A stretch of DNA of 64,000 bases from Tetradesmus obliquus (Eukaryota > Chlorophyta > Chlorophyceae > Sphaeropleales > Scenedesmaceae): positions 3,579,001-3,643,000 of the forward strand of contig CP126195.1 of NCBI GenBank assembly GCA_030272155.1. Reading direction: 5' to 3'. Below, piece after piece: positions 1 through 11,558 of the stretch (its first letter is position 1; each line of letters begins with the position of its first letter). Position numbers and translations under genes: made by a program. The notes beneath the pieces were generated by a model, which had not been told where the DNA came from, ran no database searches, and saw only the letters and a list, made by a program, of their open reading frames with translations.

Positions 1-394
1 CTTCCTGCAGCACGCAGTGCAGCGCGTCGCCGCCCTCAGTGTGTCAGCCCTTGCTGCTGGGGCCTGCTGCTGCACGCTTGCTGGCGTTGCTGCCACTGGC
101 TGCGCGCTGCAGCCTCAGGCAGTTGCCTCTGCTGTTGCAAGGGGCCGCGGGCGGCGTGCAGCCAGCTCCTCATCTGACAGGTCACCGTCCTCACTGGGGA
201 TGGGACGCGATGGCACCTGCGGCCACAAGCAAACACACGGTCACCACAGGCTATTTGGCTGAACTGATGCGTTTGCAGCCGTGCACCCTGAGCAGTGACC
301 AGGAAGGAGAGTTGTTCCATCTTCCTTATTTGCACGCAGCAGAAGCCTGTCAGATCCCTCCAGTGCATTTCCCTGCTGGGAGAGCTGGAGTAGT
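1..394. other. 3' flank of the GPDH gene, no gene seen
   Basis: This stretch lies downstream of the stop codon of the minus-strand PSP-GPDH gene. I see no conserved coding segment on either strand, so it is best read as 3' UTR and flank. The last exon could instead splice at GAG|GTATGA (near 398), in which case further exons might lie here or beyond the window. I could not identify one. Confidence 0.4.
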
Positions 395-3148
395 TCATAC
401 CTCCTTGAAGTTCACGATGTCTGTGGGTGGGAAGTAGCCGCTGACGATGCGGTTCACGGTGGTGAACAGCGGGTACTCCGCCTCCCAGCCGCGCTGCTTC
501 AGGATCTCCTGCAGGCACGCCAAATCAAACGTGCATGTTATGAAGCTGGCTGCATCATCAGCAGCACTGCGGCCTGCTTGGCCGCTGCCGTGCTTATCTG
601 GTGCTGCAGGAGATGGACAGCTGCGCCTCCTAGCTGCATCAGTCTGCTGCACCGTTTTTGAAGCATCCTGCGAGTGCAACACTGACTGATGCTATGATAG
701 CTAAATGTACATACAGCCTATGCAGCTTCCCAGGCAGCTCAATCAAGTCACAAGCAATACCAACTGAAGACAACCCCACAGACGCGCACCTGCACCTCGT
801 TGCTGGTGAGCACGCCCTGCAGCTTCTGGCCCTTGAGCAGCTCCGCCTCCAGCTGCTCAAAGGTCACAGGGCTGCCAGACTGCGGAATGAAAAAAGTAAC
901 GTGTTCGTAACACGTTAGCAGCACACCTGGTTGAGACCACATGTGTGGCAGCAGCAGCAGGCTGCATGCACAGCGGACACCAGCATGCATCAGAAATACA
1001 TGCAAACTTGGCTGTGACACAGGCATGGCCGCAACATGTCAACATCAATATCACCGCACGCATGATCAGCAGCCGCCAACACACAGCACACATGCGACAT
1101 CAGCTCACCAGCGCTGCGCGCGTGTACTCTGTGGCCACCAGCCTGTTGCGCCCGCCCAGGCAGGTCGCGATGAGGTCGGCCACGCCGCAGCTCTCAAAGA
1201 ACGTCTCGTCGCGCACCGTGGGGTACAGCGCCTTGCTGAAGCCGCGCATCTCACTCAGGCCCTGCGACCGGGTGCATGAAAGGCAGTGAGGCTCACTGGT
1301 TAGGTGAGGGGAGGTAGGTGGCACATGAGGTGCAGATGAGGTGCAGTGCATGTGGGGTACAGCGCCTTGGAGAAGCAGCGCCTCTCGCTCAGGCCCTAGG
1401 CAAAGCAGTGCGGCAAATGGCGGAGATGAAGACGGTTGAAGGGCATGTGAGGGCGGATGAGGGCAGGTGGGTGGCAGATGGAGTGCAGGTGCAGAGCAAT
1501 CCATGTGTACAGCGCCTTGCTGAAGCCGCGCATCTCGCTCAGGCCCTGAGGTGATGCGGCAATTGCATTTCAGGGGCAGGTGCAGGTGAAGGACAGGTGG
1601 AGTTGGAAGGTGAGGGCAGCCCATAGCGTGTGGTACAGCCCCTTGCTGAAGCCGCGCACCTGGCTCAAGCCCCGCGGCCAGGTGAAAGGCAGACAGGAAG
1701 GCCTACTGGTTACACGAAGCCTACTGGTTACACGAAGAAAGGAGGGTGGCAGATAAGTTTTTGTGCAGATGGGGTGCAGTGCATGCGGGGTGGAGCGCCT
1801 TGGAAAAGCCGCGCATCCCACTCAGGCCCTGAGGTGATGCGGCAGCAAGCACTAGTGCCACAAGAGCGGGTGCAGTGCACGTGGGAGTGAGCGCAGGTAG
1901 GCAGTGTCTGCCGTGGTCTGCAGCGCCTTAGGAAGACTGCGGTTTCAACACTGCCAGCTGATCTAGACAATTACATGTGTGTCACACATTACAACACGAG
2001 GTAGACTGAGGCAACACACATGGCGCATGATGGTAGCCTTGCTGCTTGGCCCAAGACCCAGTCCATCCAGCATGCCTGCAGCGACACTTGTGTACGTCCA
2101 CCACGTCCTCTCAATATAACGACACACGACACAAGCCCAACCCACCTGGCGCATGATGGTGGCCTTGCTGTTGGGCCCCAGCCCCAATCCGTCCACCATG
2201 CGATAAAAGCAACTTTCACCATGCCACCAAAGTAACTCCTCTAACATAGAAACCCCACCTGGCGCATGATAGTGGCCTTGCTGTTGGGCCCCAGCCCCAA
2301 TCCGTCCACCATGCGATAAAAGCAACTTCCACCATGCCACCAAAGTAACTCTCCTAACATAGAAACCACACCTGGCGCATGATAGTGGCCTTGCTGTTGG
2401 GCCCCAGGCCAAGCCCGTCCACCATGCCCGCAGCCAGCGCCACAATGTTCTTCAGCGTGCCGCACATCTCAGCGCCCGCCACGTCAGGCAGCAGCGTGAT
2501 GTTGAAGTAGCGCGTCTCAAACAGCTTCTTGAGCACCTGTGCGCGCAGCAACAGGACGCAACACAAACGTGGAGTTGGCTTGGGATAGACAAGGTGTATA
2601 CACAAGGTGCATGCGAAGCGCTTGCACATGGCGTGGCTTGCTACTATGTGTGGTGCTACAATGGCGCTGCCTGATTTACACAGGTGAACGGTTGTGCATG
2701 TACCATGCCTACAACTGTCATATTACGATGGGCCTCAACGCGCTCAGCTCCGCCGCCCTCACCTTGGCGTGCTCCGGGTTGGCGCAGGCAACGACTGCCT
2801 TGCTGAGCTGCTGCTCTGATATCAACAACCCCCTGAGCATCGTGCCACAACCCGATTCATCCCAAAACCCCACCTTTGCGTGCTCAGGGTTGGCGTAGCC
2901 GATGACTGCCTCGCTGAGCTGCTCCCGCCCGATGTCCCCCGCGATGTTGGCGCCCATCAACACGCTGCAGTCCAGCGCCAGGTACTTGGCCACAAGCTGG
3001 CTGATCAGCTGAGGGCCGTCGCTGCGCACACGCATGCCCTGCGGCAGCAGCAGTGCACGAAAGTGTTGCGGCGTGTCAACAATCAGTGCCAGTTACTTGG
3101 CCACCAGCTGGCTGATCAGCTGGGGGCCGACTGACCGGACACGCATGC

Positions 3149-3179
<31 letters not shown>

Positions 3180-3374
3180 AGCAGTTGTGAAGGCTTGCAA
3201 AAGCACCTGAGGCTGCCCGCTAAGCTTAACACATGGCGTCCAGCAGGCACGGCAGCCGGGAGCTGGCCGCTTGGGCTGATGCTGCTGCTGGTGGCCATCC
3301 TGGTGCAAACGAGCAGTGCTACTAATCCCATGTTGTTGTTTTACGCCGTTCCAGTGCCGCTCCCCTGCTGCTGC

Positions 3375-3410
<36 letters not shown>

Positions 3411-4979
3411 ATCTTACCTTGATGAGGCTGATTGCGAATGCCTCTGGCTTGACCTTGCCAATGAGCTGCTTGCACATGGAGCGGATGAACTGGTGCGGCG
3501 CGCAGAAGATGAGGATGTCCGCGCCACGCACCTGCAGCACACAGTGTACAGCAGCACCGGCTGTCGGCAGCTGTGCATTTCCTTGCAGGCACTGTTGGTG
3601 CTGCTAGCACCTGTGGAAGCGTGGCTATTTTCAGCTGCGTGGCAGCTGAACAGCCAGCAGTGTGCACCACGCAGCATGTCATCCAGAACTGTTAATTCAC
3701 TGCAAGGTCGGTCACTGCAGTCACTGCAAGGCAACTCAATTCCAAAATATAAGCCAGGCAAAATCCGCCATGCCGCCACTACCCAGGGGCTGTTGCCTCA
3801 AACACGCGCCGCAAGTGTGCTGCCAAACTCCCCACAGCTTTAAGTAATGGAGAACAAACCTGCTTGTTGATGCAGCCACGCACCATGGACTGCAGGTCAG
3901 GGTCAGCAACAAGCACCGCAAGTATGCTGCCAGAACTCCCAAAACCCTTGAGCAATGGAGAACCAACCCTGCTTATTGATGCAGCCACGCACCGTGGACT
4001 GCAGCTCAGGGTCAGCAACAAGCACCGCAACTATGCTGCCCGAAACCCTCAAGTACAGAGAACAAACCCTGCTTGTTGATGAGGCCACGCACCATGGGCT
4101 CCAGGCCTGGTCAGCAACAAGTGCTGCAAGCGTGCTGCCACCCCCTGCCCAAAGCTTCAAGCAAAAGCAAAAAAGGCCTGCTGGTAGATGCAGCCACGCA
4201 CAGTGGATTCCAAGTAAGAGGGTCAGCGCACGGTGTCCTCATATCTATTATGCAGCCGCACGATCAAACCCCACATGAATACTCATGCACGCACCGTGGA
4301 CTCCAGATCTGGGTCAGCCACGGTGTTCTCCCCCAGGCTGATACCGGGCAGGTACTTGGGGTTCTCATGCTTGCTGTTGATCAGGTCGGTCAGCTTGGAG
4401 CCCTGCGGTAGATGCGAAGCAGAGTGAACGCGACTTGAACGCAGGTTTGTGTGCGCCAGCAGTGACTGAAGCACCCTGCGGCATGCTGCCTTGTGTGCCA
4501 CTGACCTTTTCATTGTCACTGTTGATTGTCAACGTGCTGCCGCACGTGGCACTCCTCCTTCTTGTAGACCCACATGAGCACCATACATCACCAGTCAATG
4601 CCTGCAACACAGCTTACTGACACTATCGATTTCGTTGCCATCAACAGCTGCCGCACCTGGAACTCCTCCTCATAGACCCAGATGCACACTTTGTCTGCAA
4701 AAAACAACAGCTGCGCCAGCTCCTACTCATCAGGCTTCATATCCTAAGCCAGCAGTTGATTGATTACCCTGGGGCACGCTGCCTAGTGTATCACTGTGAT
4801 TGTCTGTTATTGTTACGCTTGATATGCCATCAACAGCCGCCGCACCTGGAACTCCTCCTCGTACACCCACATGCGCACTTCGTCCACAAACTCGTCCGCC
4901 TCATCATACGCCAGGCAGTTCTGCGCCACGATGTGCATGGCCGCGCACGCCCACGCGCCGCTGCCGATCATGGCCACCT

Positions 4980-5010
<31 letters not shown>

Positions 5011-8000
5011 CGACAGCAGTGGCAGCTACGTGCAGCAGGCACTGCTGGGGCATTCTTCCAGTTCATTGCGTTGCGAAGCCTGGTCAGCATTGCTGCCGCA
5101 ACTATGGCTTGCTTCTGCTGAAAAAAGGGCTGAGATGTGGGTCCAGCTCCAGGTGCCTGTGACACCAGCACAGTAGTCACTACGCTCTGAAAACAAGACA
5201 CACAACTCAATCCCCACTGCAGCAACGGCACGTCTGTGTAGCGCTTGAGCACCTTGAGCTGGCTGTACTTGTACACATACCACTGCCACAGGCACAAGCC
5301 ACACACAAGCTGTTCACACACTGTGTCACTTGAAAGTTAAGGCAGGCTGTGCAGCCGTTGCACCCACGCACCGTGTAGCGCTTGAGCGCCTCGATGAGTT
5401 GGCTGTACTTGTACACGTACCAGTCCGCCTCCGCAGCCACGGGCGGCCGCTCCACCACACCACCAAAGCCGATGAACAGGTCGGCACCGCCCGTCACCTG
5501 CAGCCACATGTGACATGTGACAATGTGACAATGTCATTGTTATTCATTAGGGCAGCAGCCACTGGCGTCCGCTCCATGGTGACCGGCACACATACCAGCA
5601 CAGGGCATGCTGACAACACAGGGCATGTCTGAATGCGGCGCGCCGCGCCTGCTCCGCCTCCAGGTCTCGGAGCCCCACACAGCAGCCTTTACGTCTATAT
5701 TGTGTTGCACAACGGGACGACAGCCCGTGTTTGAGCCAACAACAGGCTCATCGGGCAACCACCATCTCCATCAAACACAAGTGATTGACCAGTTGTGACA
5801 GGCACCAGCACACTGTCAGCAGCAGCAGCTGCCCCTCTTGCCGACATGACAGCACAGTGCATGCTGACCCGCCCACCTGCACCGCCTCCAGGTCTGTGAT
5901 GCCATGCAGCAGCCATCATCACACTGTCCGCACAGCAGCTGCCTCCATTGATAAACCCAACCGCATAGGGCATGGTGACCAGCCGCACTGGCACCGCCTC
6001 CGATCAAACAACCAGGACTTGAGGAAAGGGGTGAACACAACATGGACTACACCCACATGCAGTCCCTTCTGCAGCAACATGTTGTTGCAGCTGTACAGCT
6101 GCAGGGCGCCGCACCTGCACCGCCTCCAGGTCTGTGATGCCGTCCCCCACCATGATGATGGTGTTGTAGGGGTTGCGCTGCCGGATGCGCGCGATGGCGG
6201 TGGGCTTGCCGCGGTTGTGCGCGGTGGGCTCGCTGCTGTCAAAGCCCACCAGGCGGCTGGGCTCGCCTGCAGGAAGGCGGCACGATTGCTGTGAGTCTCG
6301 TGCTGTGTTGGTACTGTCTGGCATTGTTCTCAACCATGCCATGAGTGCTGCTCAACAAAGAGTATGGAATAGATGAAGCCGTAGTGAAGGCAGGGCCTGT
6401 GTCTGCTCTGCAGCCATTGTCACAAGCAGAAACAGCATACATGCCAGTAGCAGCAGCCAAACAATGAGGCACAGCCCATTGAACCCACACCCATTGCTGT
6501 TGCCTAAACCCTAATGCTGCCGCCGGTGCTGCTGCCGCGCCACGCACCCGTCTCGTCGTCCCACTGCCAGTTCATGCGGTTGGCAAACACGTTCTCCTTG
6601 GGCACGCCCAGGTGCTTGGCGATGGGCAGCGTCAGCTCTCTACAGCAGCAGCCAGCCACATGCATAGAAAGATGCAGCAGGCGTGAACATCGGGCCGAGC
6701 TAATCTTGCACATGGCAGCAGAGACACCATGCGAAAGACGCAGCAGCATGCACATCAGGGAATGCAGTGCGCTCTGCGTGCAAGTGTTGCGCGGTGCTGT
6801 GAATGCTTGATGCAACTCTGGACTACAAGTGAATGTGCATATCACCTGCTGTGTCCCATAGCTTGCTCGAGAACCGCTGCCTGGCATGCACATTTCACCA
6901 ATTTATCACCCATGTTGCGGCAGTGCCAAGCACGTGCCAGCGCACCTGAAGCCTCCAGAGATGAGGTAGACGGCGATGCCACGTGCCTGCAGCGCCTTGA
7001 TGAGGCCCTCGATGCCCTGGCAGCATGACGCAACACAAGCAGCCGTGCATGTGCAGAAGCGTATTGGTGTAGCAGCTCCAAGCATGTCGAACGTTGTACA
7101 TATGCTGGCAGTTGTATGCTTGTACTGAGAAACTCGGAATATCACGCTACGCCACCCAGCAGCGCCTTTGCTGCTGCTGCCGCTGCTGCAACAAGCTGCC
7201 TGTGCTGCAGCCTGCTGCCGCGCTGCTGCTCTTGCGGCTAATGTGATGACTCCAGATGCTCCAAGTGCATTGCCATGTAGCCAGCTCACCAGCACCAGCC
7301 TGCTGCCGGACGGGTGCCCAACTGTTAGTGTGCCTGCCTGCTGTGCCGCTGCTGCCGCTGTTGCTGTGCTGATTCAGTGCAAGCATCAACAAACACAGCC
7401 GCATCTCTCACCGGCACCAGCCTGCTGCCGGGTGGGTGCGCTTTGATGAAGCGCTTGATGTCTCCTGGCGTGCAGTTGATGATCCGCAGCCGCTCCTCCA
7501 GCGCCTGCTCCAGGTTCATGCTGCCGTCCATGGCCTGCATGCAAAGGCAGATTGGTTCAACAAAGAGAGAGAGAGAGAGAGAGAGCCAGTGCCATGTGAG
7601 TTTTTGAGACGGCTGCCGTAATGGTTGTGCCTGCTCCAGGTTCATGCTGCCGTCCATGGCCTGCACAAATGCAGCAATAAGCAGGCAGTCAAATGTAACA
7701 CAGAGTGCCAGTGAAGAGTGGGTCCTGACACTGCTGCTGTGACGGTTGTGCATGCTCCAAGTTCATGCTGCCGTCCATGGCCTGCATAAACGCAGCAATA
7801 AGCAGGCAGTCAAATGTAACACAGAGCGCCAGTGAAGAGTGGGTCCTGACACTGCTGCTGTGGCGGTTGTGCAGCCATAACAGCAGCCAGCAGTCACGTA
7901 CAGCTGAGGCAGCAGGACAGCAACAACCTGGTGCAAGCATGCAGTTCAACAGCTGTTGCTTTACTTGATGTAACACTGCTGCTGCTGTGGAACTGCTGCT

Positions 8001-8889
8001 GTGACAAGCCCGCGTGCCGCCGCACCTTGTTGGTCACCTCGGCCACCAAGTCCCCGCAGCCCATAAATTCAGCCAGCAGATCCAGCGAGTCATTGACCGT
8101 GACGGTGCCTGCAAGGCGTTTGTGTTGGCAAGGCATATACACATAAACACCTTCAGCTCAAGTTTGACCAAAGCTAGAACATGTCAGTGAGTGGAGGTGC
8201 AACACGCAGGAGGTGAGGGGAAGAGCTGGCAACAGCAGCAGGGAGCACAGCAGGCCGACCTTGAGGGCCTGAGTGTCAGCCTGCTCATAGTATGTTCATG
8301 AGGTGCTGTCTGCATGTGCGGGTGTGGCGGAAGAGCAGAGAGCGCTGTCGCGCTACTGCACAAGCAGCTGGTGCCAAAGTTGTGCTGCTCACTGTGAGTC
8401 AAACTGCCACTACACCAGTCTTCCAGTGCTGGCTTCCTGCTGGCAGCATGAAGCCAATGGCACGCGCGCGACACGCATATTTGCATCCTGCAAGGAGGAG
8501 TGCCAGCTGCCAGCTGCAGCTGTCAACCATAAAACTGTCCTGCAGCTGCTTCATCACTCACAGTCCACATCAAAGCACACAGCGTTTGCCTTGCGCCACA
8601 GCTTCAGCACTCTCTCAGAAGGCTGCAGCCTGGGTCCTGGGCTGCTCTCGGTTTTCAAAAGCTCTAAGTCACCATCTAAATCCGCATCAGCACCAGATGC
8701 TGCTGCTCTGGTAACCAGGCTGTACTTGGCCCTGCTGCTGCTGTGAGAGCAGAAAGCAGCTCCGGAACCTGTAGCTGCCCTGCCAAGTTGCGGCCTGCAT
8801 ACTGTGGATCTGTTGTTTGAAACGCGTTTCGTGCGTGGTGCTAGCTGCCTGGTGAACCCGGGAGGGCCCAGCAGCGAGTATGCTTTCAT
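395..8889 (-). CDS. GPD: Chimeric phosphoserine phosphatase / NAD-dependent glycerol-3-phosphate dehydrogenase, plastid type
   Basis: This bidomain enzyme would reduce dihydroxyacetone phosphate to glycerol-3-phosphate and, through its N-terminal HAD phosphatase, could release glycerol. It is the chlorophyte route known from Dunaliella and Chlamydomonas osmotic-stress enzymes. Exons: 8889-8562, 8108-8026, 7534-7412, 7016-6946, 6639-6548, 6266-6115, 5497-5372, 4977-4846, 4402-4295, 3531-3418, 3038-2874, 2536-2372, 1261-1109, 879-790, 508-395 (671 aa). A Ser/Arg-rich leader suggests a transit peptide. HAD motif I is DVDCT (107-111), split by intron 1; motif III is GDGITD (273-278). The GPDH half starts near 326, with GSGAW (330-334), PHQF (417-420), SLIK (Lys443), GTLKN (Lys527) and SKATIMR (Arg552). 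The start is the first in-frame ATG after a TTG-opened frame. Many introns carry copies of adjacent exon edges. The stop could be replaced by a splice at GAG|GTATGA. The family call is secure; isoform and location are inferred. Confidence 0.93.
1355..1945 (-). repeat. Five degenerate copies of the 5' edge of GPDH exon 13 inside intron 12
   Basis: Around 1358-1400, 1510-1555, 1640-1680, 1793-1835 and 1918-1935 the plus strand repeats the motif CAGCGCCTTG..AAG..GCGC, which matches the first 15-20 codons of exon 13 ([14 protein letters not shown]). Several copies include the CAG acceptor. Spacing is about 120-150 bp. The copies have diverged by substitutions and cannot all be translated in frame. 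They look like tandem duplications of an intron-exon junction. Confidence 0.8.
2018..2424 (-). repeat. Four-copy tandem array of the 3' edge of GPDH exon 12
   Basis: The exonic copy at 2372-2424 encodes [15 protein letters not shown] followed by a GT donor. Copies at about 2261-2312, 2148-2200 and 2018-2060 repeat the same codons and the donor, with 110-130 bp spacing. The two middle copies are nearly identical over more than 90 bp, including intron sequence, so at least one duplication is recent. Only the exonic copy is joined to the upstream coding sequence. Confidence 0.85.
2761..3150 (-). repeat. Copies of both edges of GPDH exon 11 in the flanking introns
   Basis: At 2761-2815 the minus strand reads [18 protein letters not shown] followed by a GT donor, a copy of the exon 11 end ([17 protein letters not shown]) placed in intron 11. 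At about 3085-3150 a copy of the exon 11 start ([17 protein letters not shown]) sits in intron 10 with its acceptor. The real exon is 3038-2874. Confidence 0.8.
3860..4225 (-). repeat. Tandem copies of the 3' edge of GPDH exon 9 in intron 9
   Basis: Copies near 3868-3930, 3984-4035, 4086-4125 and, weaker, 4190-4215 repeat the end of exon 9 (VADPDLEST plus donor GTGCGTG) as [24 protein letters not shown] and similar. Unit spacing is about 110 bp. Parts of the following intron are copied too. Confidence 0.8.
4530..4690 (-). repeat. Two copies of the 3' edge of GPDH exon 8 in intron 8
   Basis: Near 4535-4575 and 4648-4685 the plus strand repeats the end of exon 8 (complement of WVYEEEFQ and its GTGCGGC donor). 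The exon itself ends at 4846. Copy spacing is 110-190 bp. Confidence 0.7.
5225..5300 (-). repeat. Copy of the 3' edge of GPDH exon 7
   Basis: The minus strand here reads [17 protein letters not shown], a diverged copy of the exon 7 end [17 protein letters not shown], located in intron 7 about 120 bp downstream of the real exon end at 5372. Confidence 0.75.
5640..6005 (-). repeat. Copies of the 3' edge of GPDH exon 6 (HAD motif III end)
   Basis: At about 5643-5665, 5873-5905 and 5985-6000 the minus strand repeats GITDLEAVQ plus a GTG donor or fragments of it. This is the end of exon 6 (real exon end 6115). The 5873-5905 copy keeps nine codons and the donor. Confidence 0.7.
7263..7795 (-). repeat. 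Copies of both edges of PSP exon 3 in introns 2 and 3
   Basis: Two copies of the exon 3 start ([11 protein letters not shown] or [11 protein letters not shown] with the CAG acceptor) lie at 7630-7662 and 7755-7790, and a copy of the exon 3 end (PGSRLV plus donor) lies at about 7263-7315. The real exon is 7534-7412. The two upstream copies sit in a tandem unit of about 125 bp that is nearly identical between 7630 and 7870. A short (AG)n tract lies at 7563-7585. Confidence 0.8.
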
Positions 8890-9426
8890 ACTGGCCCTTG
8901 GCCAAGCCCTTGTTGCACGTCGTGCCAAGCAGGTCGCAAACGCAGTGAAAGACCGAACGAAACCTTTTGATGACGCTCCGGCTTGAAAAGCGTAGCCTGT
9001 TAACGCAGCTGCCGCCGTGAGCGTTCGTTAGCCACTAGGGCTTTGAGGTGTGTCGTGTGTGTTGTATCCCAAACGGCGTTTAGTGCAACTTGCGCATGTT
9101 TTGAATATTGCTGTGGCACAGAAATGCGGGGTGCTGTTGGTGCTCGTGCCAGAGCATCTTCATGCATCTGCTTCAAGTCAAAAGCCTGCTGCAGCTGCTT
9201 GTGAACTTTGTTGCTAGCATAGCTGGTTTGCCCTAGACACCATTGGAAACGCTGGTCCGTTGTTGTTGATTACCGTGCCCTTCTTCAGTACTCAAACAGT
9301 CACAAGGGAATCGTATGAATGCTGGTGAACAGAGCGCGCGTTTCTCAGCGCTGGGTGCTTTCAGCAGCAACCTGCAAGCAGCAAGCTTTAGCTCCTGCTG
9401 TCGTGCTAGGTAGCCCTAGAAACCAG
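8890..9426. other. Intergenic: GPDH promoter side and Nudix 3' flank
   Basis: About 540 bp between two minus-strand genes. It should hold the 3' UTR of the Nudix gene and the promoter and 5' UTR of the PSP-GPDH gene. I find no coding signature and no clear TATA element or stress motif that I would defend. Confidence 0.5.
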
Positions 9427-10682
9427 CTACTGCGTCTGGCCCTGCTGTTTCTGCTGCTGCTCAGCATACAGCCTCAACAGGTGCCGTCCCACAGGCGTGA
9501 ACTGCTCAGGGTCATCTTGCAGGAGCTGCTGCAGCTCCTGCATCTGCATGAACCTGCCCCACTCCACCTCAGCGTCTGCAAAAGTAACAGGCCCGTCCCA
9601 TGTCACTCTGAAAGCGCACCCAAACACATGGCAGGTGGCGTCCTGGTAGGGGAAGATGAACAGCTGCTGCAGGCTGCTGCGGCTGTCCTGCAAGGGCATG
9701 CCTATCTCCTCCTGCAGCTCGCGTGCTGCTGTGTCAGCATACTCCTCCCCCTGAAATCACAGCAGCAGGCGCATGCACGCAGGCAGTTGCAGCGCACACA
9801 GCGGCTGGGTGTATGGAGCAAGCAAGGCTTTGCGTTGCATGCGTCACTTGCGCCATGTTGTGCATGCCGGCTACTGCTGCCCAGCAGTGGCATGCCTTCA
9901 TGCTGCACGCAAGTGGCTGCCTACAAGCACTGCAGGCACAGCAGCTCACCTGGTTGACTACGCCTGAGATGGTCACGTCCAGGCAGCCCGGGTAGCAGTC
10001 CTTAGCCATGCTGCAGCAGCAGGCGCAGCAGCGGCATGCATGCACACAGAGCCAGCAAAGTGAGTGTGCTGCAAAAGCTGGCTGGCAGATTCATCTGCAG
10101 AGGTATTTGAAAAGCAGTAGCGCAAGCAGCAGATGCGCAGTTGTCGGCAAGCTAGTAAGTCAAAGCAGACGCAGAGGCACGGCGGCGATGCGTGCACTGC
10201 ATGCATACACACGCCTCATGGAACTTGCCAGGTCTGCTGTGCACAGGGGTACCCCACAGCCTCACAAATTCAGCATACTTCAAGCAGCCTCTGCAACAAT
10301 GGCTCACATAGGCAGCTGTGGCCAGCTGCCAGCGAGTGCTGCAGCCGAGCCCGGCATAAGCTGCAGCATCTGCCACCAAACACTGCAAACAGCCCAGCAG
10401 CCAGCGCTACAGCGCCCCACGCACCTGCGCCGCGACACGAACAGTTGCCCTGCGCTGTCAAACACGAGGACGTAAGCGCCCCTGCCCAGCAGGCGCTGAG
10501 AGACAGTTTCCCGCCGCGTGGCAGCGCCGATGACGTTGTTCTGCTCGTCGACTATGACACACATCTCAGGCACCCTGTTGCTGCTGCTGCTGCTGCTGCT
10601 GGTGGTGGTGCTGCTGCTTGTGGTGCTGTCAGCAGCTGCATGTGCCGCACAGCAGGCACATCTTGAAGGTGTGTATGTTCTG

Positions 10683-10731
<49 letters not shown>

Positions 10732-10888
10732 CCACAGGGCTGACGTCCCAGCTGGGTGCATGCTGTGTGCTGTGCTCAGGCAGTGCTGCTGACTTGCTGC
10801 CGCACAGCAGCTTGTCCTGCTTCTGCCGTAACCGTATTGTTTCTGTAGCGGGAGTTGGTACCCGTGAAAGGCCGTTCAGTGCTGACAT
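9427..10888 (-). CDS. Nudix hydrolase, organelle-targeted by leader
   Basis: Nudix enzymes hydrolyse nucleoside-diphosphate-linked substrates or, in related folds, isomerise isopentenyl diphosphate; the substrate cannot be read here. Exons 10888-10425, 10010-9950 and 9750-9427 give 282 aa. The Nudix box GX5EX7REUXEEXGU is complete: Gly171, Glu177, Arg185-Glu186-Leu187, Glu189-Glu190, Gly192, Met193. It is cut by phase-0 intron 2. Upstream, EMCVIVDEQNNVIG and RGAYVLVF match the N-terminal strands of YfcD/IPP-isomerase-like Nudix proteins. Residues about 50-100 are serine runs encoded by AGC triplets, inside a low-complexity leader that may be an organelle transit peptide. An in-frame ATG at 10966 would add 26 residues, and the choice between the two starts is uncertain. 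The downstream neighbour is PSP-GPDH on the same strand; the upstream neighbour is a divergent VMO-I gene. Confidence 0.88.
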
Positions 10889-11558
10889 TGTTTGATTGTG
10901 CAGACTGACTGAACACGGCCAGCTGAGGTGCTTAGTGCCGCCACAGAACGCACGTTGGTGCCACATTGTGTTTGAAGGAGCAAACTAAAAGTTAGACGCT
11001 GGCGTTTACACAGTAGCCAGCGAGGAAGCGTAAGACTTGTCAGCACGTCATGAAGTGATGTCTCAGGGTGCAGATCACGATGATTCACCTGCAATATTGA
11101 AGTGCATTCAAGAATAACAGTTTGGCAGTTTGCAATGGCGATCAACACTTTGACATGACAGCTGAACAGCAGGGGTTTTGAAACGTACACCATTTGTTGC
11201 ACAACATGCTGCGTGCACTTGCACCACAACTCTTCCAAGACCTGCTGCAGCACTTAGTCCATCTTGCTAGCTAGGGTACCGCCTTGACTTGCCCACCAGC
11301 TGGGGACCAGAGGACCAAAGCTCTAAATCCCTCTTGAAGGAAGCATAGCTCGGTACGACCGTCCGTCATTTAACTAACAAAGCAATATTACATACTTTTT
11401 TGCTTTAACCGAGACGCGTAGTCGCGCATGTGTCCGTGCATCAGCAACTCGCTTCAGAATCCGTGCTGCTCGCGACCGTGCTTGTACCAGTGCTGCATTG
11501 CCGATCGACACAAGGTTTTGAACATCAATTGCTGCTTGCGATGTACTGCTTCTGCAGG
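10889..11558. promoter_or_regulatory. Bidirectional promoter region between the Nudix gene and VMO-I gene A
   Basis: The two genes start divergently about 670 bp apart, so both promoters must lie here. The part from 11370 to 11405 is AT-rich compared with its surroundings, but I see no convincing TATA box and no palindrome like those upstream of genes B and C. Confidence 0.5.

Noticed and set aside
395..400. Splice donor GAG|GTATGA instead of the GPDH stop codon
   Set aside because: No following exon could be recognised in 1-394 and the resulting C-terminus is already of normal length. Kept only as an alternative.
10480..10740. Serine-rich segment as a separate gene
   Set aside because: It is an AGC-repeat low-complexity leader continuous with the Nudix coding frame.
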